Source of the DNA: an uncultured Acetatifactor sp.
GTDB taxonomy: Bacteria; Bacillota; Clostridia; Lachnospirales; Lachnospiraceae
Assembly: GCA_947630715.1 (NCBI GenBank)
Contig: CANRIP010000003.1
Span: 36,253-100,252 of the forward strand
Length of the DNA stretch: 64,000 bases
Reading direction: 5' to 3'
The notes beneath the pieces were generated by a model. The model worked only from the letters and a program-made list of their open reading frames with translations. It was not told where the DNA came from and did no database searches. The translations under genes were made by a program, and so were the position numbers. Positions 9,294 to 18,686 of the stretch are shown here, in pieces. Each line of letters opens with the position of its first letter. Position 1 is the stretch's first letter.

Positions 9294-9429
9294 CGGCCGA
9301 TCCTAAGCTGCTCCCCGGCTGATCCTAAGCTGCTCCGGGGCCGATCTCCGTCCGATCCTCGGCTGATCCTAAGCTGCTTCAAGGCCGATCCCCGGTTGCG
9401 TTTCGGCCGATCCCGCGGCCGATCCCCGC
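9294..9429. repeat. Degenerate ~22-bp tandem array between codY and flgB
   Basis: The core (C/T)GATCCTAAGCTGCT occurs three times, and shorter GGCCGATCC pieces at least five times, from just after the codY stop. It lies in the gap of about 470 bp (8960-9429) that also holds the flagellar promoter. No protein-coding signal was found in it. Confidence 0.8.
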
Positions 9430-10218
9430 CTATCCCCGCCTGTTCTGGCGTTTCAATTCCTCGATCTCGTCAAACACCACGTCGTTTAACACCTTTATGT
9501 AGGTTCCCTTCATCCCGGAGGATCTGGATTCGATCACGCCGGCGCTCTCAAACTTGCGAAGCGCGTTTACGATCACGCTCCTTGTGATCCCCACCCGATC
9601 CGCGATCTTGCTGGCCACCAGGATCCCTTCCATGCCTCCCAGCTCGTCGAAAATATGGGTAATGGCCTCCATTTCCGAGAAGGAAAGGGTGCTGATGGCG
9701 GATTTCACCACGGCGATCTTACGGTTTTCCTCGGCGTTTTCCTCGTTCACCGCCCGCAGCATCTCAAGCCCTACCACCGTGGTGCCGTATTCGCACAGGA
9801 TAATATCGTCGATATCGTACTGATTCTTGCATTTATAGATAAAAAGCGTCCCCAGCCTTTCTCCGGCGATCTCAATGGGCGTGACAATCGCCTGAAATTT
9901 CCGGACATCCGTGTTTTCAAAGCCCAGGGTTTCCAGATTGACGTTTTCTTTTGTGGAAAGGACGCCCAGCAGACGTTCATTCAGCAGGGGGTCGATAAAC
10001 CCGCCTACATTCTCATCGATCATCTCCGTGATGGAATCGATATCATCGGCCTTCCCCACGCCGAGCACCTTCCCCTTGCGGCTGATGACAAGGACATTGG
10101 AATCCAGGATCTCCCGCATAACCTTGCATATATCGTTAAAAACCACCTTGCTGGAATTGTTGTTATGCAATAGTTTGCTGATCTTTCTGGTTTTATCCAA
10201 AAGCTGTACACTACTCAT
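9430..10218 (-). CDS. codY: Global transcriptional repressor CodY
   Basis: 262 residues. An N-terminal GAF-like domain senses branched-chain amino acids. The C-terminal winged helix-turn-helix (about 203-236) contains ASKIADRVGITRSVIVNALR, which is nearly invariant in CodY. With GTP and branched-chain amino acids bound, CodY represses nutrient-scavenging, motility and sporulation genes. Two in-frame ATGs lie close together; the second (10218) is 7 bases after GGAGGA while the first overlaps the site, so the second is used. The gene precedes the flagellar operon, as in Bacillus. Confidence 0.97.
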   Translation of the reverse strand: MSSVQLLDKTRKISKLLHNNNSSKVVFNDICKVMREILDSNVLVISRKGKVLGVGKADDIDSITEMIDENVGGFIDPLLNERLLGVLSTKENVNLETLGFENTDVRKFQAIVTPIEIAGERLGTLFIYKCKNQYDIDDIILCEYGTTVVGLEMLRAVNEENAEENRKIAVVKSAISTLSFSEMEAITHIFDELGGMEGILVASKIADRVGITRSVIVNALRKFESAGVIESRSSGMKGTYIKVLNDVVFDEIEELKRQNRRG

Positions 10219-10306
10219 ACACATTCCTCCGTCTCTTCATGCCGCCCCGGATAAATCCAGCCGCGCCCTGCCTTCTGCCATTCCTCTGTCCGATCTGTGT
10301 AAAATT

Positions 10307-10335
10307 ATTTTAACACAAATATTCGCAGAACACAA
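10307..10335 (-). promoter_or_regulatory. Sigma-A-type promoter of codY
   Basis: TTGTGT (10330-10335), a 17-bp spacer and TAAAAT (10307-10312) on the minus strand lie about 90 bp upstream of codY. Confidence 0.6.
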
Positions 10336-10363
10336 CGTTTAAACTGTTAATTTTTTTGTTTTC

Positions 10364-12442
10364 CTATGATTTTTTTGACAATTCCGGGATATCGATATAA
10401 CCGCATTGTTCCTCCGAACATACCAGCTTGTTTCCCTTGACCAGCATTAAGCCCCCGCACTTTGGACATTTCCGGTCGGAGGGGCGCTGCCACACCATGA
10501 AATCGCACTCCGGATGATTGATGCAGCCATAGTATTTTCTGCCTTTTTTGGTCTTTTTGACCACCAGATCCCCGCCGCATTTCGGACACGCCACCCCGAT
10601 CTTTTCAAAATAGGGCTTTGTGTTGCGGCACTCCGGGAATCCGGGACAGGCCAGGAAACGGCCGTGAGGGCCGTATTTAATCACCATCTGCCTGCCGCAG
10701 AGCTCGCAGACCTCCGTGCTGACCTCGTCGGCGATGGTCACATGCTCCAGATCCTTTTCCGCCTGTTTCACGGCCTCGTCCAGATCCGGGTAGAAGTTGG
10801 AGATGATGGTCTTCCACCTGACGGAGCCTTCCTCCACCCCGTCCAGTAGTGCCTCCATATTTGCGGTGAAATTCACATCCACAATGGTGGGGAATGCGGT
10901 TTTCATCATATTGTTCACCACCTCGCCCAGCTCCGTCACATACAGGTTTTTGTTTTCCCTGGCCACATAGCGCCTGGCCAGAATGGTGGTGATGGTGGGC
11001 GCGTAGGTGCTGGGCCGCCCGATTCCCAGCTCCTCCAGCTCCCTTACCAGGGAGGCTTCCGTGTAATGGGCCGGCGGCTGGGTAAAGTGCTGGCCGGGCT
11101 CAAAGGCCGAAAAACGCAGTACGCTGTTCTCCCGGAGCCCGCCCAGGGAGGCGTTCTCCTCCTCCTGATCCTCCTCCGTCAGATACACGCTCCTGTAACC
11201 GTCGAATTTCCGGTTGGACCCGGACAGGGTAAACACATGTTTCCCGGCCTGGATTTTGACGGAGACGGTTTCATAGCGGGCGGGGCTCATTCTGCTTGCC
11301 ACAAAGCGTTTCCAGATCAACTGATAAAGCCGGAACAGATCCCTTGGCAGTTGATCCTTGACCAAAGCGGGCTGCCGTTGAAGATCCGTGGGCCGGATCG
11401 CCTCATGGGCGTCCTGAATTTTCTGGCCGTTCTTCTTTTCCCCCGCCGTCTGGTTCAGATATTCCTTTCCATAATGGGAGGCGATAAACTCCGCCGCCAT
11501 GGTTTCCGCCTCCGCGGACACCCGGGTGGAATCGGTACGCAGGTATGTGATCAGACCCACGGTCCCCTCCCCCTGAAGATCAACGCCCTCATACAACTGC
11601 TGCGCCAGACGCATGGTCTTTTGCGTGGAAAAGTTCAGCAGCTTGCTGGCTTCCTGCTGCAAAGTGGATGTGGTAAAGGGGAGAGGCGGCTTTCTGGATC
11701 TTTCCCCCTTTTTGATTTCGGCAATTCTGTACTCCGCTCCCTTCAGGGACTCCATGACCTCCTTCACCTGTCCCTCGCTTTGCAGGTTCTGTTTCTCATC
11801 CGCCGTGCCATAATATTTGGCGACGATGGGTTTCTTCTCGTTCTCCCCATACAGTTTGGCGTCCAGCGTCCAGTATTCCTCCGGGACAAACGCGTTGATC
11901 TCCTCCTCCCGGTCACAGATAATGCGAAGCGCCACGGACTGTACCCTGCCGGCGCTTAAGCCTCTTTTGATCTTCGCCCAGAGCAGAGGGGAAATCCGGT
12001 ATCCCACCATCCGGTCCAGCATCCGCCGTGTCTGCTGAGCATCCACCAGATTCATGTCGATGTCCCTGGGATTCTTCAGGGATTCCTTCACGGCGTTTTT
12101 GGTGATTTCGTTGAAGGTAATGCGGCGTACGTTTTTGCCCTCCAGATTCAGGGCGTGATACAAATGCCAGGCAATAGCCTCCCCCTCCCGGTCAGGGTCG
12201 GTGGCCAGGTAGATTTTATCGGCTTTTTTCGCCTCTTTCCTAAGGTTGGCCAGAATGTCTCCCTTCCCTCTGATGGTAATATATTTGGGCTCATAATCAT
12301 TCGCGGCGTCAAAGCCCAGAGTGCTTTTGGGTAAATCCCGCACATGTCCGTTGCTTGCGGCCACCTCATAATTCTGGCCAAGAAATTTCTGAATGGTTTT
12401 CACCTTGGCAGGCGACTCCACAATCACAAGGTATTTCGCCAT
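10364..12442 (-). CDS. topA: DNA topoisomerase I
   Basis: 692 residues, type IA. The N-terminal Toprim domain begins KYLVIVESPAKVKTI. The active-site region contains LITYLRTDSTRVS with the catalytic tyrosine. Three C4 zinc ribbons occupy about residues 590-690, beginning CELCGRQ, CPKCGGD and CPKCGGL. The enzyme relaxes negative supercoils. In many Firmicutes topA follows dprA; here polC, ispG and a tRNA lie between. It starts at the ATG at 12442 after GGGGAG. Confidence 0.97.
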   Translation of the reverse strand: MAKYLVIVESPAKVKTIQKFLGQNYEVAASNGHVRDLPKSTLGFDAANDYEPKYITIRGKGDILANLRKEAKKADKIYLATDPDREGEAIAWHLYHALNLEGKNVRRITFNEITKNAVKESLKNPRDIDMNLVDAQQTRRMLDRMVGYRISPLLWAKIKRGLSAGRVQSVALRIICDREEEINAFVPEEYWTLDAKLYGENEKKPIVAKYYGTADEKQNLQSEGQVKEVMESLKGAEYRIAEIKKGERSRKPPLPFTTSTLQQEASKLLNFSTQKTMRLAQQLYEGVDLQGEGTVGLITYLRTDSTRVSAEAETMAAEFIASHYGKEYLNQTAGEKKNGQKIQDAHEAIRPTDLQRQPALVKDQLPRDLFRLYQLIWKRFVASRMSPARYETVSVKIQAGKHVFTLSGSNRKFDGYRSVYLTEEDQEEENASLGGLRENSVLRFSAFEPGQHFTQPPAHYTEASLVRELEELGIGRPSTYAPTITTILARRYVARENKNLYVTELGEVVNNMMKTAFPTIVDVNFTANMEALLDGVEEGSVRWKTIISNFYPDLDEAVKQAEKDLEHVTIADEVSTEVCELCGRQMVIKYGPHGRFLACPGFPECRNTKPYFEKIGVACPKCGGDLVVKKTKKGRKYYGCINHPECDFMVWQRPSDRKCPKCGGLMLVKGNKLVCSEEQCGYIDIPELSKKS

Positions 12443-12526
12443 AATATGCTCCCCTTCCCGTTTCTTCTATTATATATGCTCTTTCCGGCTGCAGTATCCG
12501 CCTATGGTAAAACGGAATCGTGAATC

Positions 12527-12555
12527 ACTATACACCATTTTGTTTTATTTCGCAA
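12527..12555 (-). promoter_or_regulatory. Likely sigma-A promoter of topA
   Basis: TTGCGA (12550-12555), 17 bp, and TATAGT (12527-12532) on the minus strand lie 85 bp upstream of topA. The rest of 12443-12640 shows nothing else. Confidence 0.5.
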
Positions 12556-12640
12556 GTTGTTTCCAAAACATTTTCCCGGAAAGGGGCGGAACCCGAGAGG
12601 TTTTCCGGCTTTCTGCACAGAACGGGCAAAGCAGGCTGTA

Positions 12641-12678
12641 AAAAACGCCGCGGGCGTTTGACACCCGCGGCGTTTTTT
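12641..12678 (-). terminator. Rho-independent terminator after tRNA-Glu
   Basis: A 10-bp GC-rich stem (12645-12654 with 12664-12673) encloses a 9-base loop and is flanked by T-runs on both strands. It lies just downstream of the tRNA gene and upstream of the topA promoter. Confidence 0.9.
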
Positions 12679-12706
12679 AAAATGAAGCAAATGATTAACA
12701 GGAAAA

Positions 12707-12778
12707 CAGCTGATAGGGGAATCGAACCCCTGTTTCCGCCGTGAGAGGGCGGCGTCTTAACCGCTTGACCAATCAGCC
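12707..12778 (-). tRNA. tRNA-Glu, anticodon CTC
   Basis: A 72-base cloverleaf on the minus strand. The acceptor stem is GGCTGAT/ATCAGCT with a terminal G-U pair. The anticodon arm is CCGCC-CTCTCAC-GGCGG, placing CTC at positions 34-36 after the invariant T33, and the T arm has the standard GGTTCGATTCC. CCA is not encoded. It reads GAG codons and stands alone between a promoter and a strong terminator. Confidence 0.95.
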
Positions 12779-12807
12779 ATTCGGTTCTCCGTGAACACTA
12801 CTTGCCT

Positions 12808-12836
12808 ATTGTAATACATCGGTAAGAAAAAAGCAA
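12808..12836 (-). promoter_or_regulatory. Promoter of the tRNA-Glu gene
   Basis: TTGCTT (12831-12836), 17 bp, and TACAAT (12808-12813) on the minus strand lie about 30 bp upstream of the tRNA. Confidence 0.65.
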
Positions 12837-12875
12837 GAGCTATTTTCAAAAAAATTCACCTTTTTACGGAGTCCT

Positions 12876-15800
12876 CTACACAAAGTCAAACAGGCTTAAC
12901 TGGTTGGATTCCGGCAGTTGGCCCAAAAGATTCAGACGATCCAGCATATCCACCACCGTTTTGGAAACCTTGGTGCGCTCCCGGAAATCATCCCTGGAAA
13001 GGAAAGGCCCGTCCTTGGCCGCTTCCACAATGGCGTCCGCCGCCTTTTCCCCCAGGCCGTCTATGCTGTTAATGGAGGGCATCAGTTTTCCGTCCACAAT
13101 CTGAAACGATCTTGACTGCGCCTGAAAAATATCGATGGGGGTAAATTCAAATCCTCTGGCGTACATTTCCTGCACAATCCTCATATCGCCGTAGGCGGCC
13201 TCCTCCCGGTTGGTCAGCGGCGCCGCCCCGGCCTCCTTGTTGGCGGCCGCATCCATCCGCCTTTTATAATCCGCCATCACCCTTTCCAGATGCTCTTTTC
13301 CCCGGCACATGATCTCATAGGAAAAAGCCTTTGCCCGGATGCTGAAAAAAGCCCCGTAGTACGCAAGAGGATAATGGATTTTACAGTAGGCGATACGCCA
13401 CGCCATCATCACATAGGCGGCCGCGTGGGCCTTGGGGAACATGTACTGGATCTTCTCACAGGACCAGATATACCACTCCGGCACGTTATGCGCCCGCATC
13501 TCCTGTTTCCATTCCTCCCACTTTTCGCATTCCCCTTTTGCCACCTTGCCCTTCCGGACCGCCTCCATGATTTTAAAGGAAGTCTCGGATTCCACGCCCA
13601 TCTGGATCAGGTATGTCATAATGTCGTCGCGGGTGCAGATCGCGGTGGAAATCGTAGCCTTTCCCTCCTGGATCAGCGTCTTCGCATTCCCAAGCCACAC
13701 GTCCGTGCCGTGGGAAAGGCCCGAGATCCGCACCAGATCGGAAAAGGACTGGGGCTTTGCATCGATGACCATCTGCATGGCAAAATCCGTGCCAAACTCC
13801 GGGATCCCCAGCGCCCCCAGCCTGGTGCCGCCGATCTGCTCCGGGGTAACCCCCAGGGCTTCCGTGCTCTGGAACAGGGACATAACTTCCGGCGCGTCCA
13901 GGGGAATGGTCAAAGGATCCACCCCCGTCATGTCCTGAAGCATACGGATCATGGTGGGATCATCATGTCCCAGAATATCCAGCTTTAAAAGGTTATGATC
14001 GATGGAGTGATAGTCGAAATGGGTGGTGACAGTGTCCGTCTCCATATCGTTGGCCGGGTGCTGCACCGGCGTGAAGGAATTGATATCCTGCCCCAGAGGC
14101 AGAACCACGATCCCCCCCGGGTGCTGGCCGGTGCTTCTGCGCACCCCGGTGCAGCCCATGGCCAGGCGCTCCATTTCGCTGTGGCGTTTCACCCTGCCCT
14201 GGTCCTCAAAATACTTCTTGACATAGCCGAAGGCGGTTTTGTCCGCCAGCGTGGCAATGGTGCCCGCCCGGAAGGTCTGTCCCGCGCCGAAAATCACCTC
14301 CGTGTACTTATGGGCCTTGGACTGGTATTCCCCGGAGAAATTCAGGTCGATGTCAGGCTCCTTGTCCCCCTTGAACCCCAGAAAAGTCTCAAAAGGGATA
14401 TCAAAGCCGTCCTTGTGCAGCGGCTCCCCGCAGACGGGACACACCTTATCCGGCATATCCACGCCGGCTCTGCCCGCGTACGCCTTGACTTCGTCGCTGT
14501 CAAAGTCAACATAGTGGCATTTGCCGCAATAGTAGTGGGGGCTTAAGGGATTCACCTCCGTGATTCCCGCCATGGTGGCCACAAAGGAGCTGCCGACGGA
14601 TCCTCTGGATCCCACCAGATACCCGTCCTCCACGGATTTCCACACCAGTTTCTGGGCAATGATATACATCACCGCAAACCCGTTGGAGATAATGGAATGA
14701 AGCTCCCGTTCCAGACGTTCTTCCACAACGCCGGGCAGGGTCGGGCCGTAAATTTCATGCGCCCTGGCATAACAGATCTCCGTGAGCGTTTTGTCGCTGT
14801 CCGGGATCACGGGAGGACATTTGTCCGGCCGCACGGGGGAGATGCTCTCCACCATGTCGGCGATCCGGTTGGTGTTCGTCACCACCACCTCGTAGGCTTT
14901 GTCGCTTCCCAGGTAGGAGAATTCCTCCAGCATTTCCTCTGTGGTGTGCAGAAACAGCGGCGCCTGGTCGTCCGCGTCGTTATAGCCCCATCCGGCCATA
15001 ATGATCCGCCGGTAAATCTCATCCTCCGGATCCAGGAAATGTACGTCGCAGGTGGCGGCCACCGGCTTGTGGAACTGTTCCCCCAGTTTCACGATTTTAC
15101 GGTTGATCTCCCGGATATCCTCTAAAGACTGAATATTCCTGTATTTTTCCGATGCGATCATAAATTTGTTATTGGCCGCGGGCTGGATTTCCAGGTAATC
15201 GTAAAAGTTCACCAGCCTGGCGATCTGCATCTCGTTTTGTCCGTCCAGCAAAGCCCGGTACAGCTCCCCCGCCTCGCAGGCGCTGCCAAGAATCAGCCCT
15301 TCCCTGTACTTCATCACCAGGCTTTTGGGAATTCTGGGATGGCGGCCGGCAAAATAGGTCAGATGGGACTGGGAAATCAGCCGGTACAGGTTAATCCGAC
15401 CCAGATCGTTTTTCGCCAGAATAATCGCATGGTATGTGGGGAGCCTTCGCACCAGCTCCACGCTGGATCTTCCCAGATCATTCAACTGTGCCAGGGTAAA
15501 CACGCCCTTTTCCTCCAGCATCCGGATAAACTGGACAAAAATCAAAGCGGTGCATTCCGCGTCGTCCACGGCCCTGTGATGGTTTTCCAGGGAAATATTT
15601 AACGTTTTCGCCACGGCGTCCAGCGTATGTTTCGCCTGATTCGGCAGCAGGATCCTGGCGATTCCCACCGTATCCACATAGGTGTATTCCCAGGGAAGCC
15701 CCTGCCTTTTTAAATTTTCCTGAATAAAGCTCATATCGAAACCGGCGTTGTGGGCCACCAGGATACAGCCCTGGGCAAATTCCAGAAACCGGGGCAGCAC

Positions 15801-17510
15801 CTCCTCTATGACGGGAGCGTCCGCCACCATATCGTCCCGGATGCCGGTGAGCTTTTCGATCTCAAAGGGGATCGGAACCCGGGGATTGACAAAGGTGGAA
15901 AAATGCTCCGTCACAACGCCCTTCGACACTTTCACGGCGCCTATCTCAATAATCCGGTTGTTCACGGAGGAAAACCCCGTAGTCTCAATGTCAAACACCA
16001 CAAAATCTTCCCGCAGAGTGTATCCCCGGTCATTGGAGACGATTTCCTTCAGATCGTCCACCAGGTACGCCTCCACCCCGTACAGGATCTTGAAAAAGTC
16101 CTGCCTGTCCGGGGCCTGTTCCCCCGCTTCCTGGCGCTTGCCCTTCTCCCCTTTCCACAATTTCTCCCACACATGGTAAGCGTCGGTAAAGCCCTGCACC
16201 ACGCCGTGATCCGTGATGGCAATGGCTTTGTGCCCCCAGCCATACGCCCGCTTGACAATGTCCGACGCCTCGGAAACGCCGTCCATATCGCTCATTTTGG
16301 TGTGACAGTGAAGCTCCACCCTTTTCACCGGGGCATGATCCGTTCTTTTGACGGAAAAATCCGGGATCTTTTTGATGCCGTAGACGGATCCGATGGACAG
16401 TTCATGGTCATAGCGGTCCAGCGAAACGGTTCCCCTTACCTTCACATACAGGCCCGGCTGCAGCGCCCCGGTCAATTCCCGGACCTGCTCATTTCGGAGA
16501 AACACCTTCACGGTCATGGAATCCGTATAATCGGTGAGAGTAAAAATAACGATTGTTCTTTCATTTTTCAGCTCTCTGGTATCGACCTTCAGCAGTTTCC
16601 CCCGGATAGTGACCTCTCCGATCTCTCCCTCAATTTCCTCAATGGGTATGGCTTCTTCTTCAAAGTCCCTCCCGTAAACCACATCGGGATGATCCGAACT
16701 TTTCAGGGGCCGATTCCTGTCCGGGCCCCCCTGAAAGCCCTCTTTTCTGCGGAATTCCCCTCTGCGGAAGGAAGTGCCGGCGCCGCTTTCGGCGGCTGCG
16801 CCGGTTTGCAGCGTACCCCCTTTTCGGCCGCTTTGCTGCCCTTCCTCTTTCCGGCCGGTCTCCCTTTCCTTTTCGCCGGTTTCCGAGGGCATGGGGCCGT
16901 CCTCCTGCCTGCTCCCGCTGTCCTGGGTCTGGCCGGCCCTTTGAAAAATCTGCTCCACCTGATGCCTGAGGCCGGCGGCGTCTTCCCAGGCCGGCTTACC
17001 GGTTCCCGTTTCCCTGTACCGCACCTCCACACCGGCCTTCAGGCCGCAGCGCTCCACCAGAACCTTCTCCAGAATCCGCACCAGCTCCTGCTCGCGGCTG
17101 CGGTTCAGCGCCGTATCGTCCACGGTCAGCCTGAGGGTTTCGGTTTCAGGGTACTCAATCCGGGCGGTCCGGAACGCGTTGTACTCAATATGGCTGTAAT
17201 CCCTCAGCTCCGAAAGAATGCTCTCTTTATAAATGTCCATCAGATTTTTCAGGGTGTACTGAGAGGAAAGTTCAAACCGCTCCTGGATCTGTACCCTTAA
17301 ATTAACTTTAGGAAACAGTTGTTTTTTAATTTCCGTCTCCGTCCTGCGGATATCCTCTCTGAGAATCAGCCGTCTGCTGAACAGATAAATCCGCATCAGA
17401 TCCCTGTTGCGGTTGGCGGAAACCCGTTCCACCTCCGCCACCGACAGCATATCCTTCAGGGCTCCCTCCAGTTTCAGGGTGGGAAATACCTCGAAAAAGG
17501 GCTTTGTCAT
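12876..17510 (-). CDS. polC: DNA polymerase III alpha subunit, Gram-positive PolC type
   Basis: 1544 residues. In order: an N-terminal domain with a low-complexity Glu/Gly/Arg insert (about 185-290); an OB fold; a PHP domain beginning ELHCHTKMSDMDG near residue 400; a DEDD proofreading exonuclease with FDIETTGFSS near 502; a zinc-binding cluster CGKC...CPVCGEP near 995-1030; and the polymerase core with DIDLNFSG near 1055. PolC is the leading-strand replicase of low-GC Gram-positives. The ATG at 17510 shares the GGAGGTGA that ends ispG, so the two are coupled. Confidence 0.98.
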   Translation of the reverse strand: MTKPFFEVFPTLKLEGALKDMLSVAEVERVSANRNRDLMRIYLFSRRLILREDIRRTETEIKKQLFPKVNLRVQIQERFELSSQYTLKNLMDIYKESILSELRDYSHIEYNAFRTARIEYPETETLRLTVDDTALNRSREQELVRILEKVLVERCGLKAGVEVRYRETGTGKPAWEDAAGLRHQVEQIFQRAGQTQDSGSRQEDGPMPSETGEKERETGRKEEGQQSGRKGGTLQTGAAAESGAGTSFRRGEFRRKEGFQGGPDRNRPLKSSDHPDVVYGRDFEEEAIPIEEIEGEIGEVTIRGKLLKVDTRELKNERTIVIFTLTDYTDSMTVKVFLRNEQVRELTGALQPGLYVKVRGTVSLDRYDHELSIGSVYGIKKIPDFSVKRTDHAPVKRVELHCHTKMSDMDGVSEASDIVKRAYGWGHKAIAITDHGVVQGFTDAYHVWEKLWKGEKGKRQEAGEQAPDRQDFFKILYGVEAYLVDDLKEIVSNDRGYTLREDFVVFDIETTGFSSVNNRIIEIGAVKVSKGVVTEHFSTFVNPRVPIPFEIEKLTGIRDDMVADAPVIEEVLPRFLEFAQGCILVAHNAGFDMSFIQENLKRQGLPWEYTYVDTVGIARILLPNQAKHTLDAVAKTLNISLENHHRAVDDAECTALIFVQFIRMLEEKGVFTLAQLNDLGRSSVELVRRLPTYHAIILAKNDLGRINLYRLISQSHLTYFAGRHPRIPKSLVMKYREGLILGSACEAGELYRALLDGQNEMQIARLVNFYDYLEIQPAANNKFMIASEKYRNIQSLEDIREINRKIVKLGEQFHKPVAATCDVHFLDPEDEIYRRIIMAGWGYNDADDQAPLFLHTTEEMLEEFSYLGSDKAYEVVVTNTNRIADMVESISPVRPDKCPPVIPDSDKTLTEICYARAHEIYGPTLPGVVEERLERELHSIISNGFAVMYIIAQKLVWKSVEDGYLVGSRGSVGSSFVATMAGITEVNPLSPHYYCGKCHYVDFDSDEVKAYAGRAGVDMPDKVCPVCGEPLHKDGFDIPFETFLGFKGDKEPDIDLNFSGEYQSKAHKYTEVIFGAGQTFRAGTIATLADKTAFGYVKKYFEDQGRVKRHSEMERLAMGCTGVRRSTGQHPGGIVVLPLGQDINSFTPVQHPANDMETDTVTTHFDYHSIDHNLLKLDILGHDDPTMIRMLQDMTGVDPLTIPLDAPEVMSLFQSTEALGVTPEQIGGTRLGALGIPEFGTDFAMQMVIDAKPQSFSDLVRISGLSHGTDVWLGNAKTLIQEGKATISTAICTRDDIMTYLIQMGVESETSFKIMEAVRKGKVAKGECEKWEEWKQEMRAHNVPEWYIWSCEKIQYMFPKAHAAAYVMMAWRIAYCKIHYPLAYYGAFFSIRAKAFSYEIMCRGKEHLERVMADYKRRMDAAANKEAGAAPLTNREEAAYGDMRIVQEMYARGFEFTPIDIFQAQSRSFQIVDGKLMPSINSIDGLGEKAADAIVEAAKDGPFLSRDDFRERTKVSKTVVDMLDRLNLLGQLPESNQLSLFDFV

Positions 17511-17516
17511 CCCCCT

Positions 17517-18569
17517 TCACCTCCAATGGTCCAATTCGTCCTTTAAAGCCGCTAAGAGCTGATCTTCAGGCAGCTTGCGGATGATCTCGCCCTTACGAAA
17601 CAGCAGGCCCTCCCCCTGTCCTCCGGCAATCCCGAGATCCGCCTCTCTGGCCTCCCCCGGGCCGTTTACCACGCATCCCATGACGGCGACCTTCAGATCC
17701 AGCGGATAATCCTCCACCAGCTTTTCCACCTGGGAGGCGAGCCCGATCAGATCGATCCTGGTTCTGCCGCAGGTGGGACAGGACACCACTTCAATGCCGC
17801 CCTTTCGCAGCCCCAGGGTGCGCAGGATCAGCCGGGCCGCCCTGACCTCCTCCACCGGATCTCCGGTGAGAGACACCCGCACCGTGTCCCCGATGCCCTG
17901 ATCCAGAATCAACGCCAGGCCAATGGCGGACTTGATGCTGCCGCTTAGCACGGTCCCCGCCTCGGTGATCCCCACATGAAGGGGATAATGGGTGCGTTTC
18001 GCCAGTATTTCATGGGCCTTGACGCACATGCGCACATCCGAGGATTTGATGCTGATCACCAGATTGTCATACCCCGCCTCCTCGATCATATGTACTTTAT
18101 CCAGGGCGCTTTCCACGATTCCCTCAGATGTCACTCCCCCATACTGCTCCAGAAACCGTTTCTCCAAGGAGCCCCCGTTTACCCCCACGCGGATGGGGAT
18201 CTTCCTCTCCGACGCCGCTTTCACCACTTCCCGGACCTTGTCCGCTCCCCCGATATTGCCGGGGTTAATGCGGATCTTATCCGCTCCGTTTTCTATGGCG
18301 GCAACGGCCAGCTTATAATCAAAATGGATATCCGCCACCAGGGGGATATGGATTTGTTTCTTAATCTCTCCCAGCGCCCGGGCTTCCTCCATTGTGGGAA
18401 CCGTACAGCGTATGATTTCGCAGCCGGCCTTTTCCAACTGCAGAATCTGCCGAACGGTGGCGTTCACATCCCCGGTGGCCGTATTGGTCATGGACTGAAT
18501 CCTGATGGGGTTCCCTCCCCCGATGGCCACATCCCCGATCCGAACCTCTTTCGTTTTCTCCCTGTACAT
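17517..18569 (-). CDS. ispG: 4-hydroxy-3-methylbut-2-en-1-yl diphosphate synthase
   Basis: 350 residues from the ATG at 18569, seven bases after AAGGAG; the longer frame upstream is basic and unlike the family. It is the Fe-S enzyme of the MEP isoprenoid pathway, converting MEcPP to HMBPP. Cluster-binding cysteines are seen in SCPTCGRT and GCVVNGPGEARE near the C-terminus. The TIM-barrel part contains PTMEEARALGEIK and IRINPGNIGG. It lies between dprA and polC on the same strand. Confidence 0.96.
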   Translation of the reverse strand: MYREKTKEVRIGDVAIGGGNPIRIQSMTNTATGDVNATVRQILQLEKAGCEIIRCTVPTMEEARALGEIKKQIHIPLVADIHFDYKLAVAAIENGADKIRINPGNIGGADKVREVVKAASERKIPIRVGVNGGSLEKRFLEQYGGVTSEGIVESALDKVHMIEEAGYDNLVISIKSSDVRMCVKAHEILAKRTHYPLHVGITEAGTVLSGSIKSAIGLALILDQGIGDTVRVSLTGDPVEEVRAARLILRTLGLRKGGIEVVSCPTCGRTRIDLIGLASQVEKLVEDYPLDLKVAVMGCVVNGPGEAREADLGIAGGQGEGLLFRKGEIIRKLPEDQLLAALKDELDHWR

Positions 18570-18686
18570 CCCAGTCTCCTTCCGGTCCCGTGCCCGGGCC
18601 TGTCCCTTTTTGCGTCCCGTCCTCTCCTGTGAAGGGGAGCCGCCGTTTCTATGGAACAGTGTATCACAGATTTTCCTTCGTCTCAA

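Noticed and set aside
9191..9382. 63-codon minus-strand open frame within the codY-flgB gap
   Set aside because: It is built from the GATCCTAAGCTGCT repeats and shows no ribosome-binding site or family.
15750..17300. 516-codon plus-strand open frame opposite polC
   Set aside because: It is an antisense shadow of polC: no ribosome-binding site, no recognisable domain, and polC on the other strand is complete with all its motifs.
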